From assembly GCA_934630515.1 (NCBI GenBank), contig CAKTVV010000008.1, forward strand, positions 46,390-110,389: a stretch of DNA of 64,000 nt, in the 5' to 3' direction. Source of the stretch: an uncultured Eubacteriales bacterium. GTDB lineage: Bacteria; Bacillota; Clostridia; Oscillospirales; Acutalibacteraceae. A program made the translations under genes and the position numbers. The notes under the pieces are model-generated. The model made no database searches, had not been told where the DNA came from, and worked only from the letters and a program-made list of their open reading frames with translations. Below, in pieces: positions 1 to 9,131 of this stretch (within the stretch, counting starts at the first letter, position 1; each line of letters begins with the position of its first letter).

Positions 1-3000
1 ACTATCTGTGGTACGATTTCGGCACGGCGACGCCGCTGAACGCCATCGAGCTGGGCGGCATCAACGGCAACGCCGGATTTCCTACCTATACGCTGCCGGG
101 CTTCTCGTTATACGCCACCGATGATCTGGCGGCGCTGCAGGCGGGGACGCTCACGCCTCTGGCGACCGTCTCCGCTACGGAAACGGCGAAGAACAAGGGC
201 TTTGTGGCGGTGCTGGACAGCACGGTCAGCGTGCGGTATGTGGGGGTGAAGCTCCGCTCCTACTCCCATGTGGGGAAGAGTCAGGAATGCTGGATCAGCG
301 AATTGGGCGCTGCCTGCGTCACCGACGATCAGAAAAAGGAGCTGGTGGCGAACGGCAACGCCTATGTGAAATATGTCAGCGGAGCGCTGGCGTATGCGCT
401 CACCGAGGCGCCCGCTCAGACGAGCCTGATCTGTGGGCAGTCGCCGGTAGGGGGCGCCAACACGGTCTACGGCAAGACGGAGGTGGGCGGCGGCTCCATA
501 GCTGCGCTGACCGACGGACTGTATCCGGGTATAAACCAGAAGATCACCGTCGCCCGCAATGCGGACGGCTCCATCCAGTCGAATCAGTGGGGGGTCATCA
601 CCACCGCACAGGATACGCTGGGGACCTTCTCCGGGATCAGCACGGCGTCGAATTATTGCGACGTGACCTACGATATGGGCGCCACAGGGCAGGTGAGCTC
701 TTTCCTAATCGGCTCCTCGGCGGAGTCCAGCGGCGTACAGCTATCGGAGGTGCAGGATAAGAGCGAGACGGAGATCCAGGCGCTGATGGCAAAGCGTATG
801 ACGAACTATGTCCGGCTGCATACCGGCGCCTTCTTCGTTTCCGACGATCTGGCGACCTTATATAATGAAGAAAACCGGGCGGCGACTTGGGATTATACGC
901 TGGAGAAGGCCGTGGGCACCAATGCGGCGGTGACGCCGCTGGCGGCACAGTATGTGCTGGATGAGGCAAAGACCGGCCGGTATGTGGGCTTCCGTCTGTA
1001 CGATTGCAGCTACGGCAATACCGTCGGCAGCGGCTGGTATTCCCAGATCCGGGTCGGCGAGCTGGGGGTGTTCGGCTCGCTGCCGAATCATGCCGCCCGC
1101 ACCGCTGTCACCGATAAGAGCCAGCTGCCCACCGGGCGCAGCCTGCTTGCCGGTAAGCTGCCGTATAATACGGACGGCACGGCGCTTCGCTCCTCCAACG
1201 GGCAGAGCATGACCCTGCTCACCGATGGGCGGTATCAGGGGCTGGATGACATCGTGACCTATGTGACCGACAGCGACCCCGGCACGGACGAAAAGCCCAA
1301 TGACCCGGTGCCCGGACAGGAGAACACCTATTTTGCTTTCTGGAGCTGGGGCTATGCCAAGACCACGGCAGAGGAGAGCCGTGTCACCATATCCACCGAT
1401 GCGGCCAGCTACCGGCTGTATTTTGATCTGGGGGATAGCACGGCTATCACCGATTTTGCCGTCGGCAGCTCGGTGGATCGCAAGTCCTTTGCCCGGGGGA
1501 ACGGACCGAAGACAGAGGAGGCGTATGCAGCACTGTGCAGCGGCGACGCCAATCTGGATGTGGACTCTTATCTGTATACAGTAAAGATCTGGGTGAGCGA
1601 CGAGCTGGACAATCTGTATAGCGACGACGCCCTGTGCGTGGATTGGACGGCAGGGACAAAGGCGGAGGGGCAGCGCAATCTGTTCTCCATGCAAAATGAG
1701 GTGCAGGGACGGTATGTGGGCTTTGAGTTCCCGGCATTTAATAAGAACGTGCGCCTTTCCGAGCTGGCGGTATACGGCGAGGATAGCCTGACGGTTACGG
1801 AGCTGAATACCGCCAATGCGGAGCTGCTGCCCCGAAATAATCTGCTGGCGGGTGTGCAGGCGCTGACCGGCAGCTTTGCACCGATCCAAAATGCGGATAT
1901 CGGGCGGGAGGTCAACGGCGTGATCGGCGGCGTGACCCAGCCCGGCGCCGAGGAGGGGCGGCTTGCCACCACGGAGAAAAAGCTCAGCTATGTGCTGCCG
2001 TCCACCCGGTCGATCGACCGGATCCTGGTGGCTGGCTCCATCGGCGACGAGGCTTCTTTCGGCGACGGCGTGGATAATCAGCATATCAAAGCCTATAAGG
2101 TGTATATCAGCGACAGCCAGAATACTCTGTGGAGCGATGCCAGCTGCGTGCTGAACTATGCGAATCCGGTCACCGTCTCCGGCGAGGGGATCTGTCAGCT
2201 GATCCAGCTAAAGACCCCGGTATCCGGGCGGTATGTGGGCTTTGAGCTGTCTGCCGGCGCCTATGAGCAGGTGCGGGTCAGCGAGCTGGGGGTGTATGCC
2301 GCCCAGCCGGCGACAACGGCGATCAAGGAATATGACTATCGCAAGCTGCCCACCGACAAGAACCTGCTCACCGGGCTGGCACCCAAGGGAGCGACGGCGT
2401 CGGTCGGATTTATTGCTTCCTATGAGGGGACGGACGGTCTGCTGTGCCGGGTGAATGTCCCCCAGAGCTTCACGAACCAGATGGGTGTGTCCGGTATGTC
2501 GGTATCGACCCCGGCGGATTTCTATTACGATCTGGGGGCGGCGGTCTCCATCGACCGGCTGCTGTTCGGCAATAACGGTTCCGACGGCGGCACCACCTAT
2601 ATGGAGCCTTATTATCAGATCTTTGCGGGCGATGACCCGGAGACGCTGTTCAGCGGCACGCCGCTGGTGGATAATACGGACGCCAAGAGCGCCCAGGCGT
2701 TCCTGCATACGCTGGCGCAGCCGGTGACAGCCCGCTATGTGGGCTACCGCATCGGCGGGGTGAGCGGCTCCGGACGGATCGCCGATCTGGGGGTGTATGC
2801 TGCCGATCAGGCGGCGTTGGCGTCCTATGGGACGCTGGCGGAGCCCGGTACGGATCTGCTGGCAGGGCTGACGGCGGCGGTGTCCGGTACGGAGCATACC
2901 TACACGCTGCCGGAGGTGAAGCTGCCCGACGCCTTTACGGTGAATGCGCCGGTGAGCGGCAGCATTTATGTGAGCAGCCTCCGGAACGGGCTGTTTGCGC

Positions 3001-5645
3001 CGGAGAACCGGGTGGCGGATTTTGTCGCCGGCGGCGACAGCGTGACGCTGGATGAGGCTGCGACCGGGCGGTATATCGGCATCCGGCTGGAGAGCGCCGG
3101 AGAGGCGACGGTGGCGGCATATGAGACACGGGTATCCGTGACTCAGCTGAATGCACCGGCGGATGCGGCTAAGATGCCCACGGAGACCGGCTTGCTGAAC
3201 GGCGTATCGCCGAGCAAATACAATGCTTCCAAAGGCACTCTGACCGCCACCGGCACCGGTGCGGCGTATGCTACCGACGGCAAGATCGGCGGCGTCAATG
3301 CGAACACGGTGCTGACGGAAAAGCTGGCGGTCGAAGCCGACGGTGCCGGGCTGTCGGATCTGGTCTATCGGCTGGATCGCCGGTATCGGTTCCGGCAGTT
3401 TCTGGTGGCTGCCTCCAATGAGGGGCAGCTGCAGGGCTCGGCACACTATGAGATCTATGTGAGCGATCATGCGGCGACGCTGTTCCGGCAGCAGAACCGT
3501 GTGATAACCTATCAGAATATCGGCGAGTATAATTTGGGACAGCTGCTGACCCTGCGCACGGAGGTCGAGGGCCGGTATGTGGGGCTGCGGATCTTGGCGG
3601 GCAGCTATAATCAGGTGCGGCTGGCGGAGTTCAACGCCTTTGGCGACGCCCGCACGGAGGTCACCAATATCTACACCTTCTCCGACGAGGGCTTGCTGCC
3701 TACTGCCACGAATCTCATCACCGGCAAGGTGCCGGTGAACGCCGACGCTAACGTCAGCGGTGCCGAGTATGCCACGGATAATATTATCTACGGAATTCAG
3801 AATCGCCGGTGGCGTTCCAGCGGCAATCAGATGACCGCCTACACCACCGCTCCGGCGGCGGCGCTGACCTATCAGCTGGATGCGCCGACGCTGGTGGAGG
3901 AATTCCTGGTGGCGAGCTACAGCAACTGCTCGGCGGAATACGAGATGATCCGGGAATACCAGATCTTCGTGAGCAACGATCCGGAGGAGCTGTATACGGC
4001 TGCCCATCGGGTGGCGTCGTATACGGCGACCGATTATGCCATGGCGCAGAGGCTGCGGCTGGATCAGCCGGCGCTGGGGACCTATGTGGGCTTCCTGATC
4101 AAGGCAAATGACGGCGTGTTTACGGCGTTCGGCGGCACCCACTTTGTGGGGGTCGGTGATCTGGGTGTATACGGCACCGCCGCCGGCGGCAGCGGAACTC
4201 CCGTCGCCATCGAGGGGGCGCAGATCCGGGCGAAGACAGCGGCAGGAACCGGACTGCGGTTCGCCACCTCGGTGCTGGCGCAGGGCGATCACGCCGCCTG
4301 CATGGCTGGCGATACCGTGCAGATCGACGGGGAGGAGCGGACCATCGAGCGGGTCGGTACGCTGGTGATCCGCCAATCTAAGCTGACCGGTGAGCTGGCG
4401 TTCGACAGCGAGGGCAACATTCCGGACAAGGCAAAGGATGTCCCGGCGGAAAAGCTGTATGTCCGGGGAGATGGCTATGTGACCTTTATCGTCACCGTCA
4501 CCAATATTCCGGATACCCGTCTGGATGACGTTCTGACGGCACGCTCCTACATCCGGCTGGAGGACGGCACGGTGCTGTACGGCAATACCCTGTCCCGCAG
4601 CGTGGATGGTGTGCGGGCGGCAGCGGCGCAGGGGGATGAGCTGGAGGTTCCCTACGAGCCCAATACCAGCACCTTCTCGTTGGATGCAGGCGAAACGGTC
4701 TCGCTGGGGCGGTACGGAGAGTTCACGGAGTTTAAGTACACCAGCAGCTACGAGCTATACAATTACGTCACCGGGGAAACGGAGACCCGGAAGCTCACGG
4801 CGCAGATCGCCGTGCCGGATACGGTGGCGGAAGGGGATCACTGGGTGTATCAGGCAGAGTTCTACGGGCATCTGGATGCGGCGCTGGCTACGGCACGGCA
4901 ATTTGTCCGGGACGGCTGGTATACGGTGACGCTGGGCGGCATCGGAGATACCTACGGCTGCGACGATACGCTGCGTGTGATGAACGAATTCCAGCAGAAG
5001 CTGGTGCAGCACTTTGGTCTGAACGAGAAATGCGTGATGATGGGCGTCAGCCGGGGCGGCTTGTATTCCGCCCGCTATGCGCTGGCGTATCCGCAGAATG
5101 TGGCGGGGCTGTATCTGGATGCCCCGGTGCAGGATATTCGCAGCTGGCCCGGCTCCCGGGAGCTGCGGGAGGCAGGGCTGGTGACCAGCAGCGAGTTCCG
5201 TGGCTCCGGCGGCGGCAGAGACCAGTATACCATCAAGGGCATGTCCGAGTGGGAGGGCTGCAAGAAGGCGTTCGGTCTGACCAGCGATGCGGAAGCCATC
5301 GCCGACCGTACCGCCAGCCCCATCTGGCACTACGACGAGCTGATGCAGTCGGGCATTCCGGTGCTGCTGCAGATCAGCCGGACGGACACCTGCGTCCCCT
5401 ATGAGGAAAACGGACTGAAGATGTATCAGGCCTTCCGGGATGGCGGTGCCAAGGCGCTGCTGCTGGAGGAGACCGAGGCGGATCTGCTCAATACGGATAT
5501 TACCGCCTATAAGGGATATCAGCTGCTGATGATCGAGGCGACCGATATCCCCACCTCCCGTGACGGGCGGGGCGGGCATATCCACGGCTGGTATACGCCG
5601 GCGCTGACCTCGGCGTATATCCGGGAGAATATGAGCGGCAATTAA
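1..5645 (+). CDS. Giant discoidin-like repeat protein with C-terminal alpha/beta-hydrolase (5' end outside window)
   Basis: The reading frame is open from base 3, so the true start lies left of the window; the GTG at 204 is internal. I count eight modules ending in a signature like GRYVGF...VRIGELAVYG, with ends near 310, 1075, 1780, 2300, 2800, 3150, 3650 and 4180. This looks like a discoidin/F5-8C-type jelly roll, usually a carbohydrate-binding fold. A separate domain (about 4198-4615) begins EGAQIR and is also found at the C-terminus of the product of 20800-23934. The last 280 residues resemble an alpha/beta-hydrolase: nucleophile elbow GVSRGG with Ser at 5049, an Asp in SRTDTCVPY, and a late His in GGHIHGW. 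The likely role is a secreted or surface esterase/peptidase that binds glycans; the substrate is unknown. No C-terminal anchor is visible. The modular reading is firm, the enzyme assignment moderate. Confidence 0.75.
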   Translation, partial: YLWYDFGTATPLNAIELGGINGNAGFPTYTLPGFSLYATDDLAALQAGTLTPLATVSATETAKNKGFVAVLDSTVSVRYVGVKLRSYSHVGKSQECWISELGAACVTDDQKKELVANGNAYVKYVSGALAYALTEAPAQTSLICGQSPVGGANTVYGKTEVGGGSIAALTDGLYPGINQKITVARNADGSIQSNQWGVITTAQDTLGTFSGISTASNYCDVTYDMGATGQVSSFLIGSSAESSGVQLSEVQDKSETEIQALMAKRMTNYVRLHTGAFFVSDDLATLYNEENRAATWDYTLEKAVGTNAAVTPLAAQYVLDEAKTGRYVGFRLYDCSYGNTVGSGWYSQIRVGELGVFGSLPNHAARTAVTDKSQLPTGRSLLAGKLPYNTDGTALRSSNGQSMTLLTDGRYQGLDDIVTYVTDSDPGTDEKPNDPVPGQENTYFAFWSWGYAKTTAEESRVTISTDAASYRLYFDLGDSTAITDFAVGSSVDRKSFARGNGPKTEEAYAALCSGDANLDVDSYLYTVKIWVSDELDNLYSDDALCVDWTAGTKAEGQRNLFSMQNEVQGRYVGFEFPAFNKNVRLSELAVYGEDSLTVTELNTANAELLPRNNLLAGVQALTGSFAPIQNADIGREVNGVIGGVTQPGAEEGRLATTEKKLSYVLPSTRSIDRILVAGSIGDEASFGDGVDNQHIKAYKVYISDSQNTLWSDASCVLNYANPVTVSGEGICQLIQLKTPVSGRYVGFELSAGAYEQVRVSELGVYAAQPATTAIKEYDYRKLPTDKNLLTGLAPKGATASVGFIASYEGTDGLLCRVNVPQSFTNQMGVSGMSVSTPADFYYDLGAAVSIDRLLFGNNGSDGGTTYMEPYYQIFAGDDPETLFSGTPLVDNTDAKSAQAFLHTLAQPVTARYVGYRIGGVSGSGRIADLGVYAADQAALASYGTLAEPGTDLLAGLTAAVSGTEHTYTLPEVKLPDAFTVNAPVSGSIYVSSLRNGLFAPENRVADFVAGGDSVTLDEAATGRYIGIRLESAGEATVAAYETRVSVTQLNAPADAAKMPTETGLLNGVSPSKYNASKGTLTATGTGAAYATDGKIGGVNANTVLTEKLAVEADGAGLSDLVYRLDRRYRFRQFLVAASNEGQLQGSAHYEIYVSDHAATLFRQQNRVITYQNIGEYNLGQLLTLRTEVEGRYVGLRILAGSYNQVRLAEFNAFGDARTEVTNIYTFSDEGLLPTATNLITGKVPVNADANVSGAEYATDNIIYGIQNRRWRSSGNQMTAYTTAPAAALTYQLDAPTLVEEFLVASYSNCSAEYEMIREYQIFVSNDPEELYTAAHRVASYTATDYAMAQRLRLDQPALGTYVGFLIKANDGVFTAFGGTHFVGVGDLGVYGTAAGGSGTPVAIEGAQIRAKTAAGTGLRFATSVLAQGDHAACMAGDTVQIDGEERTIERVGTLVIRQSKLTGELAFDSEGNIPDKAKDVPAEKLYVRGDGYVTFIVTVTNIPDTRLDDVLTARSYIRLEDGTVLYGNTLSRSVDGVRAAAAQGDELEVPYEPNTSTFSLDAGETVSLGRYGEFTEFKYTSSYELYNYVTGETETRKLTAQIAVPDTVAEGDHWVYQAEFYGHLDAALATARQFVRDGWYTVTLGGIGDTYGCDDTLRVMNEFQQKLVQHFGLNEKCVMMGVSRGGLYSARYALAYPQNVAGLYLDAPVQDIRSWPGSRELREAGLVTSSEFRGSGGGRDQYTIKGMSEWEGCKKAFGLTSDAEAIADRTASPIWHYDELMQSGIPVLLQISRTDTCVPYEENGLKMYQAFRDGGAKALLLEETEADLLNTDITAYKGYQLLMIEATDIPTSRDGRGGHIHGWYTPALTSAYIRENMSGN

Positions 5646-5660
5646 CCGTTAGCGGCTTTT

Positions 5661-5700
5661 AGGGAGCGGCACGAGGATTCGTGTCGCTCCCTGTCTTTTT
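5661..5700 (+). terminator. Intrinsic terminator of the repeat protein gene
   Basis: GGGAGCG (5662-5668) pairs with CGCTCCC (5685-5691), with further pairing inside, followed by a T-rich tract to 5700. It lies 16 bases after the stop codon. Confidence 0.85.
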
Positions 5701-5713
5701 CGGCGGAAAGCCG

Positions 5714-5742
5714 TTGACAACCGTCGAAAAAAAGACTATATT
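5714..5742 (+). promoter_or_regulatory. Sigma-A promoter of birA-bioY-azlCD
   Basis: TTGACA (5714-5719), a 17-base spacer and TATATT (5737-5742), a near-consensus vegetative promoter between the upstream terminator and birA. Confidence 0.85.
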
Positions 5743-5774
5743 AAATGACAGCCTGAAAGACAGGAGGAATGAAC

Positions 5775-6548
5775 ATGGAAACGCTGTCCGCAGCGGCGAT
5801 CGAGGCGCAGCTGCATACCCGGCGGTTCGGGCATCCCTTGCGGGTGGTGGCGGAGACCGATTCCACCAATCGGCTGGCACGGGAATGGGCTGCCGCCGGA
5901 GCACCGGAGGGAGCCGCTGTGACCGCTGACCGGCAGACCGCCGGACGGGGACGGCGGGGACGGGCGTTTTTTTCCCCTCCGGGGGGGATGTACCTGTCGG
6001 TGGTGCTGCGTCCGGCAGCGGGCATCAATCCGGGCTGGATCACCTCCTGCGCAGCGGTGGCGGTGGCACGGGCGATCGAGCGGTTTGCGGAGCTCTCGGT
6101 GCAGATCAAATGGGTCAATGACCTGCTGATTCACGGCAAAAAGGTCTGCGGGATTCTCACCGAGGGAGAGCTGGATCCGATCACGGGGGCGCTGCGGTAT
6201 GCGGTGCTGGGGATCGGAGTCAACGGAGGGGCGGCGGAATTTCCGCCGGCACTCCGGGAGATCGCCACCTCGCTGGCGAATGAGGGCTGCCCGGTGGAAC
6301 GGGAGCGGCTCATCGCTGCGGTGCTGGAGGAGTGGGAGAGCGCCTATGCCCATATGGCGGACGGCGCTTTTTTGGAGGAGAGCCGCCGGCGGTCGGCGGT
6401 GCTGGGACGATCCGTGACGGTGTTGCGGGGAGAGGAACGCTTCGGGGCGGTGGCGCAGGCCATCGACTCGCAGGGACATCTGGTGGTGCGGACGGCGGAC
6501 GGTCGGACGCTCACCCTACATTCCGGGGAGGTTAGTTTGAAATTATGA
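5775..6548 (+). CDS. birA: Biotin--[acetyl-CoA-carboxylase] ligase
   Basis: Attaches biotin to the carboxyl carrier protein via biotinyl-AMP. Diagnostic motifs are TDSTN near the N-terminus, the biotinyl-AMP loop GRGRRGR and KWVNDL. At 257 residues it begins almost directly with the catalytic domain and lacks the N-terminal winged helix of bifunctional BirA, so it should be a pure ligase and not a repressor. Two in-frame ATGs compete (5769 and 5775); the AGGAGG at 5762-5767 is only 1 base from the first but 7 from the second, so 5775 is preferred. Its stop overlaps the bioY start in ATGA, which fits translational coupling to biotin import. Confidence 0.93.
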   Translation: METLSAAAIEAQLHTRRFGHPLRVVAETDSTNRLAREWAAAGAPEGAAVTADRQTAGRGRRGRAFFSPPGGMYLSVVLRPAAGINPGWITSCAAVAVARAIERFAELSVQIKWVNDLLIHGKKVCGILTEGELDPITGALRYAVLGIGVNGGAAEFPPALREIATSLANEGCPVERERLIAAVLEEWESAYAHMADGAFLEESRRRSAVLGRSVTVLRGEERFGAVAQAIDSQGHLVVRTADGRTLTLHSGEVSLKL

Positions 6549-7069
6549 AAACAAAACAGCTGGTGCGCATCGCTCTCATGGCGGCGGTGCTGTGTGTGTT
6601 GGCGCCGTGGAAGATCCCGGTGGGACCGATTCCGATTACGCTGGCGTCCTTCGGCGTCTATCTGGCGGCGGGGGTGTTGGGACCGCTGGAGGGAACCATT
6701 GCCGTGGTGGTTTATGTGCTGCTGGGGGCGGTGGGGGTGCCGGTGTTCTCCGGATTTACCGGCGGCGCCGGGTGCCTGCTGGGGCTGACCGGCGGGTATA
6801 TTCTCGGCTACATCCCCTGTGCGGCGGTCAGCGGTCTGCTGATGGGGCGCAACGCCCCGTTGTGGCGGCGGGCGCTGGCGCTGGTGGCGGGCACAGCCGT
6901 GCTGTATGCACTGGGTACTGCTATGTACTGCATCCAGTCCGGCAAGGCGCTGGCGGCGGCTCTGGCTGCCTGTGTGCTGCCGTTTCTGCCGCTGGATGCG
7001 GTGAAGATTGCCGTCTGTGCGGTGGCGCTGCCGCTGCTGTGGCAGCTGCGGCAAAAGGTGGAGGCATGA
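6545..7069 (+). CDS. bioY: Biotin ECF transporter substrate-binding component BioY
   Basis: S-component of an energy-coupling-factor transporter that captures biotin and docks on a shared EcfAAT module, not present in this window. The 174-residue protein is almost entirely membrane segments, with BioY hallmarks: the early PVGPIPITLASFGVYLA stretch, a glycine-rich FSGFTGGAGCLLGLTGGYILGY stretch (quoted here only as a family landmark) and a basic C-terminus. It overlaps birA by 4 bases, so import and ligation of biotin are expressed together. No biotin-operator-like palindrome is visible upstream of the operon. Confidence 0.93.
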   Translation: MKTKQLVRIALMAAVLCVLAPWKIPVGPIPITLASFGVYLAAGVLGPLEGTIAVVVYVLLGAVGVPVFSGFTGGAGCLLGLTGGYILGYIPCAAVSGLLMGRNAPLWRRALALVAGTAVLYALGTAMYCIQSGKALAAALAACVLPFLPLDAVKIAVCAVALPLLWQLRQKVEA

Positions 7070-7088
7070 CCGGGGGAGGCCTTTTCTT

Positions 7089-7775
7089 GTGAAACGTCAG
7101 GCGTTTAAGGCGGCGCTGCCCTATTCGCTGCCGGTGTGCATCGGCTTTTTTGTCATTGCGCTGTCCTATGGCTTTCTTATGCGCAGCAGGGGCTTTGCGG
7201 TGTGGTATCCCATAGTGATGAGTGCCTGTATCTTTGCTGGCTCGATGGAGTTTGTGACGGTGGAGCTGCTGCTGTCGGCGTTTCAGCCGCTGCACGCCTT
7301 TTTTCTGGCGCTGCTGGTGAATGCCCGTCACCTGTTTTACGGCATTTCCATGCTGGATAAATACCGGGGCACCGGTTGGAAAAAGTTCTATCTCATTTTC
7401 GGAATGTGCGACGAGACCTTTACCATCAATTGTGCGGTAGACCCGCCCCCGGGCGTGGATCGGGGCTGGTTTATGCTGTTCGTGACCCTGCTCAATCAGC
7501 TGTACTGGGTGGCGGGCGCCACAGCGGGGGCGCTGCTGGGGTCGTTTCTGCGGTTCAATACCGAGGGGATCGATTTTGTGATGACAGCGCTGTTTGTGGT
7601 GATGTTCGTCAATCAGTGGGAGACCAATAAGGATCACCGCCCGGCGCTTATCGGAGTCGGGGCGACGCTGCTGTGTCTGCTGGTGCTGGGGGCGGATCGG
7701 TTTATGCTGCCCGCTATGGCGCTGATCGTGCTGGCGCTGACCCTGCTGCGGGGGAAGGGCGGTGCATCCGCATGA
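7089..7775 (+). CDS. azlC: AzlC family branched-chain amino acid exporter subunit
   Basis: Large subunit of the AzlCD-type export system (YgaZ/H in enterics), linked to export of branched-chain amino acids and analogues. The 228-residue hydrophobic protein starts VKRQAFKAALPYSLPVCIG and carries the family stretch NARHLFYGISM. The GTG at 7089 is chosen because a GGGGGAGG ribosome-binding site ends about 10 bases upstream and the family's N-terminus starts there; earlier in-frame codons lie inside bioY. It overlaps azlD through ATGA. It sits 19 bases after bioY, so it is probably part of the birA transcript. Confidence 0.9.
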   Translation: MKRQAFKAALPYSLPVCIGFFVIALSYGFLMRSRGFAVWYPIVMSACIFAGSMEFVTVELLLSAFQPLHAFFLALLVNARHLFYGISMLDKYRGTGWKKFYLIFGMCDETFTINCAVDPPPGVDRGWFMLFVTLLNQLYWVAGATAGALLGSFLRFNTEGIDFVMTALFVVMFVNQWETNKDHRPALIGVGATLLCLLVLGADRFMLPAMALIVLALTLLRGKGGASA

Positions 7776-8101
7776 CCATGACCGTGACCCAGAGTGTCAT
7801 CACCATCGGCGTAGTGGTGCTGGCGACTATGCTCACCCGCTTTCTGCCCTTTTTGCTGTTCCCGGAGGGGAAAACGCCCCCGGCCTACATCGTGTATCTG
7901 GGGAAGGTGCTGCCCACCGCCGCCATCGGGCTGCTGGTGGTCTATTGCCTGAAGGGGGCGGTGTTCACCGCCTGGCATGGGCTGCCAGAGGGCATCGCCA
8001 TCGTGTGCGTGGCGGCGCTGCAAAAGTGGAAGAAGAATATGCTGCTCAGCATGGCAGTAGGAACAGCGCTGTATATGGTGCTGGTGCAGACAGTATTTTG
8101 A
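7772..8101 (+). CDS. azlD: AzlD family small subunit of branched-chain amino acid exporter
   Basis: A 109-residue membrane protein with three to four hydrophobic segments and the AzlD landmark TRFLPFLLFP. It is the expected partner of AzlC. The ATG at 7772 overlaps the azlC stop (7773-7775); a second ATG two codons later (7778) is also possible. It is the last gene of the birA-bioY-azlCD unit and is followed by a strong terminator. Confidence 0.88.
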   Translation: MTMTVTQSVITIGVVVLATMLTRFLPFLLFPEGKTPPAYIVYLGKVLPTAAIGLLVVYCLKGAVFTAWHGLPEGIAIVCVAALQKWKKNMLLSMAVGTALYMVLVQTVF

Positions 8102-8139
8102 TAATAGGCGCAGGAGCGCCGCCGGTTCGTGCAGTGTAT

Positions 8140-8174
8140 GCCGGACAGCCTTTCGTGAGGCTGTCCGGCTTTTT
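8140..8174 (+). terminator. Intrinsic terminator after azlD
   Basis: GCCGGACAGCC (8140-8150) and GGCTGTCCGGC (8159-8169) form an 11-bp perfect stem with an 8-base loop, followed by TTTTT. Confidence 0.93.
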
Positions 8175-8319
8175 CTGTGCGCAGAAACGTCTTTTCCGGA
8201 CAGGATCCGACCGGCTTCGTGTTCGTCGTCGGGATATTTTGAAAACCCGGGATTAAGGCATGCGCATCTTTGTCCATACTTGGATTGTAGACAGTGGCAG
8301 CGATCGGAGAAGGGACGGG

Positions 8320-9093
8320 ATGACGATGTACAACAAGGTGGAGATCTGCGGCGTCAACACGGCAACACTCAAGGTGCTGACCGAGGCGGATAAGATACGC
8401 CTGCTGCGGGCGATGCGGGCGGGGGACGCCGGCGCCCGGGAGCAGCTGGTCAACGGCAATCTGCGGCTGGTGCTCAGCGTGATCCAGCGGTTCGCCGGAC
8501 GGGGCGAGAATCCGGACGATCTGTTTCAGGTGGGGTGCATCGGTCTGATCAAGGCGATCGATAACTTCAATCTGGAGCTGGATGTGCGCTTTTCCACCTA
8601 TGCGGTTCCCATGATCATTGGCGAGATCCGGCGGTATCTGCGGGATAATAACGCCATTCGCATCAGCCGCTCCATGCGGGACACCGCCTACCGGGCGATG
8701 CAGGCGAAGGAGCAGCTGCTCAACGAAAACCAGCGGGAGCCAACCGTGGAGGAGATCGCCAAGCGGCTGGAGCTGCCCCGGGAGGATGTGGTGGTGGCGC
8801 TGGAGGCGATCGTGGACCCGGTGTCGCTGTATGAGCCGCTGTATAACGATGGGGGCGACACCATCTATGTGATGGATCAGCTGGGCGACCCCAACGACGA
8901 CAGCAATTGGCTGGATGAGATCGCTCTGAAGGAGGCGATCACTGCGCTCAGCGACCGGGAAAAGCGGATCCTGAATCTGCGGTTTATCAAGGGCATGACG
9001 CAGGTGGAGGTATCCGGGGAGATCGGCATTTCCCAGGCGCAGGTCAGCCGGCTGGAAAAGGGCGCCTTGGAGAAGATCAAAAAAGAGCTGTAG
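8320..9093 (+). CDS. sigG: Forespore-specific RNA polymerase sigma factor SigG
   Basis: Directs late forespore transcription (germination receptors, small acid-soluble proteins). The N-terminal NKVEICGVN block is the sigma-G signature; core region 2 includes LVNGNLRLVLSVIQRF and DDLFQVGCIGLIKAI, then FSTYAVPMIIGEIRRYLRD, and the C-terminal region 4 helix-turn-helix is MTQVEVSGEIGISQAQVSRL. The length of 257 residues fits the family. The ATG at 8320 (or 8326) is chosen over 8260 because family proteins begin just before NKVEIC. The usual neighbours spoIIGA and sigE are absent, so it stands as a single gene here, but it makes clear that the organism is a spore-former. Confidence 0.95.
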   Translation: MTMYNKVEICGVNTATLKVLTEADKIRLLRAMRAGDAGAREQLVNGNLRLVLSVIQRFAGRGENPDDLFQVGCIGLIKAIDNFNLELDVRFSTYAVPMIIGEIRRYLRDNNAIRISRSMRDTAYRAMQAKEQLLNENQREPTVEEIAKRLELPREDVVVALEAIVDPVSLYEPLYNDGGDTIYVMDQLGDPNDDSNWLDEIALKEAITALSDREKRILNLRFIKGMTQVEVSGEIGISQAQVSRLEKGALEKIKKEL

Positions 9094-9096
9094 AAC

Positions 9097-9126
9097 AAAA
9101 AAGCGCCCCGCCGGTCGGCGGGGCGC
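9097..9126 (-). terminator. Intrinsic terminator of folT (minus strand)
   Basis: GCGCCCCGCC (9103-9112) and GGCGGGGCGC (9117-9126) form a 10-bp stem with a 4-base loop. The T tract lies on the minus strand (9097-9102), so it ends folT transcription; it may also help stop sigG reading from the other side. Confidence 0.9.
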
Positions 9127-9131
9127 AGCGC

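Noticed and set aside
2208..4376. 722-codon open frame on the minus strand, antisense to the giant repeat protein
   Set aside because: It mirrors the strong third-position GC bias of the plus-strand gene, has low-complexity composition rich in Arg/His/Gln/Ile and no recognisable domain or SD.
5714..5774. Search for a BirA operator upstream of birA-bioY
   Set aside because: No dyad of the expected type is present and the BirA protein lacks the DNA-binding domain.
8251..8281. Candidate sigma-F or sigma-G promoter before sigG
   Set aside because: CATACTT resembles the -10, but the -35-like elements are at wrong distances (GCATG 12 bases, GATTA 19 bases) and the match is one base off.
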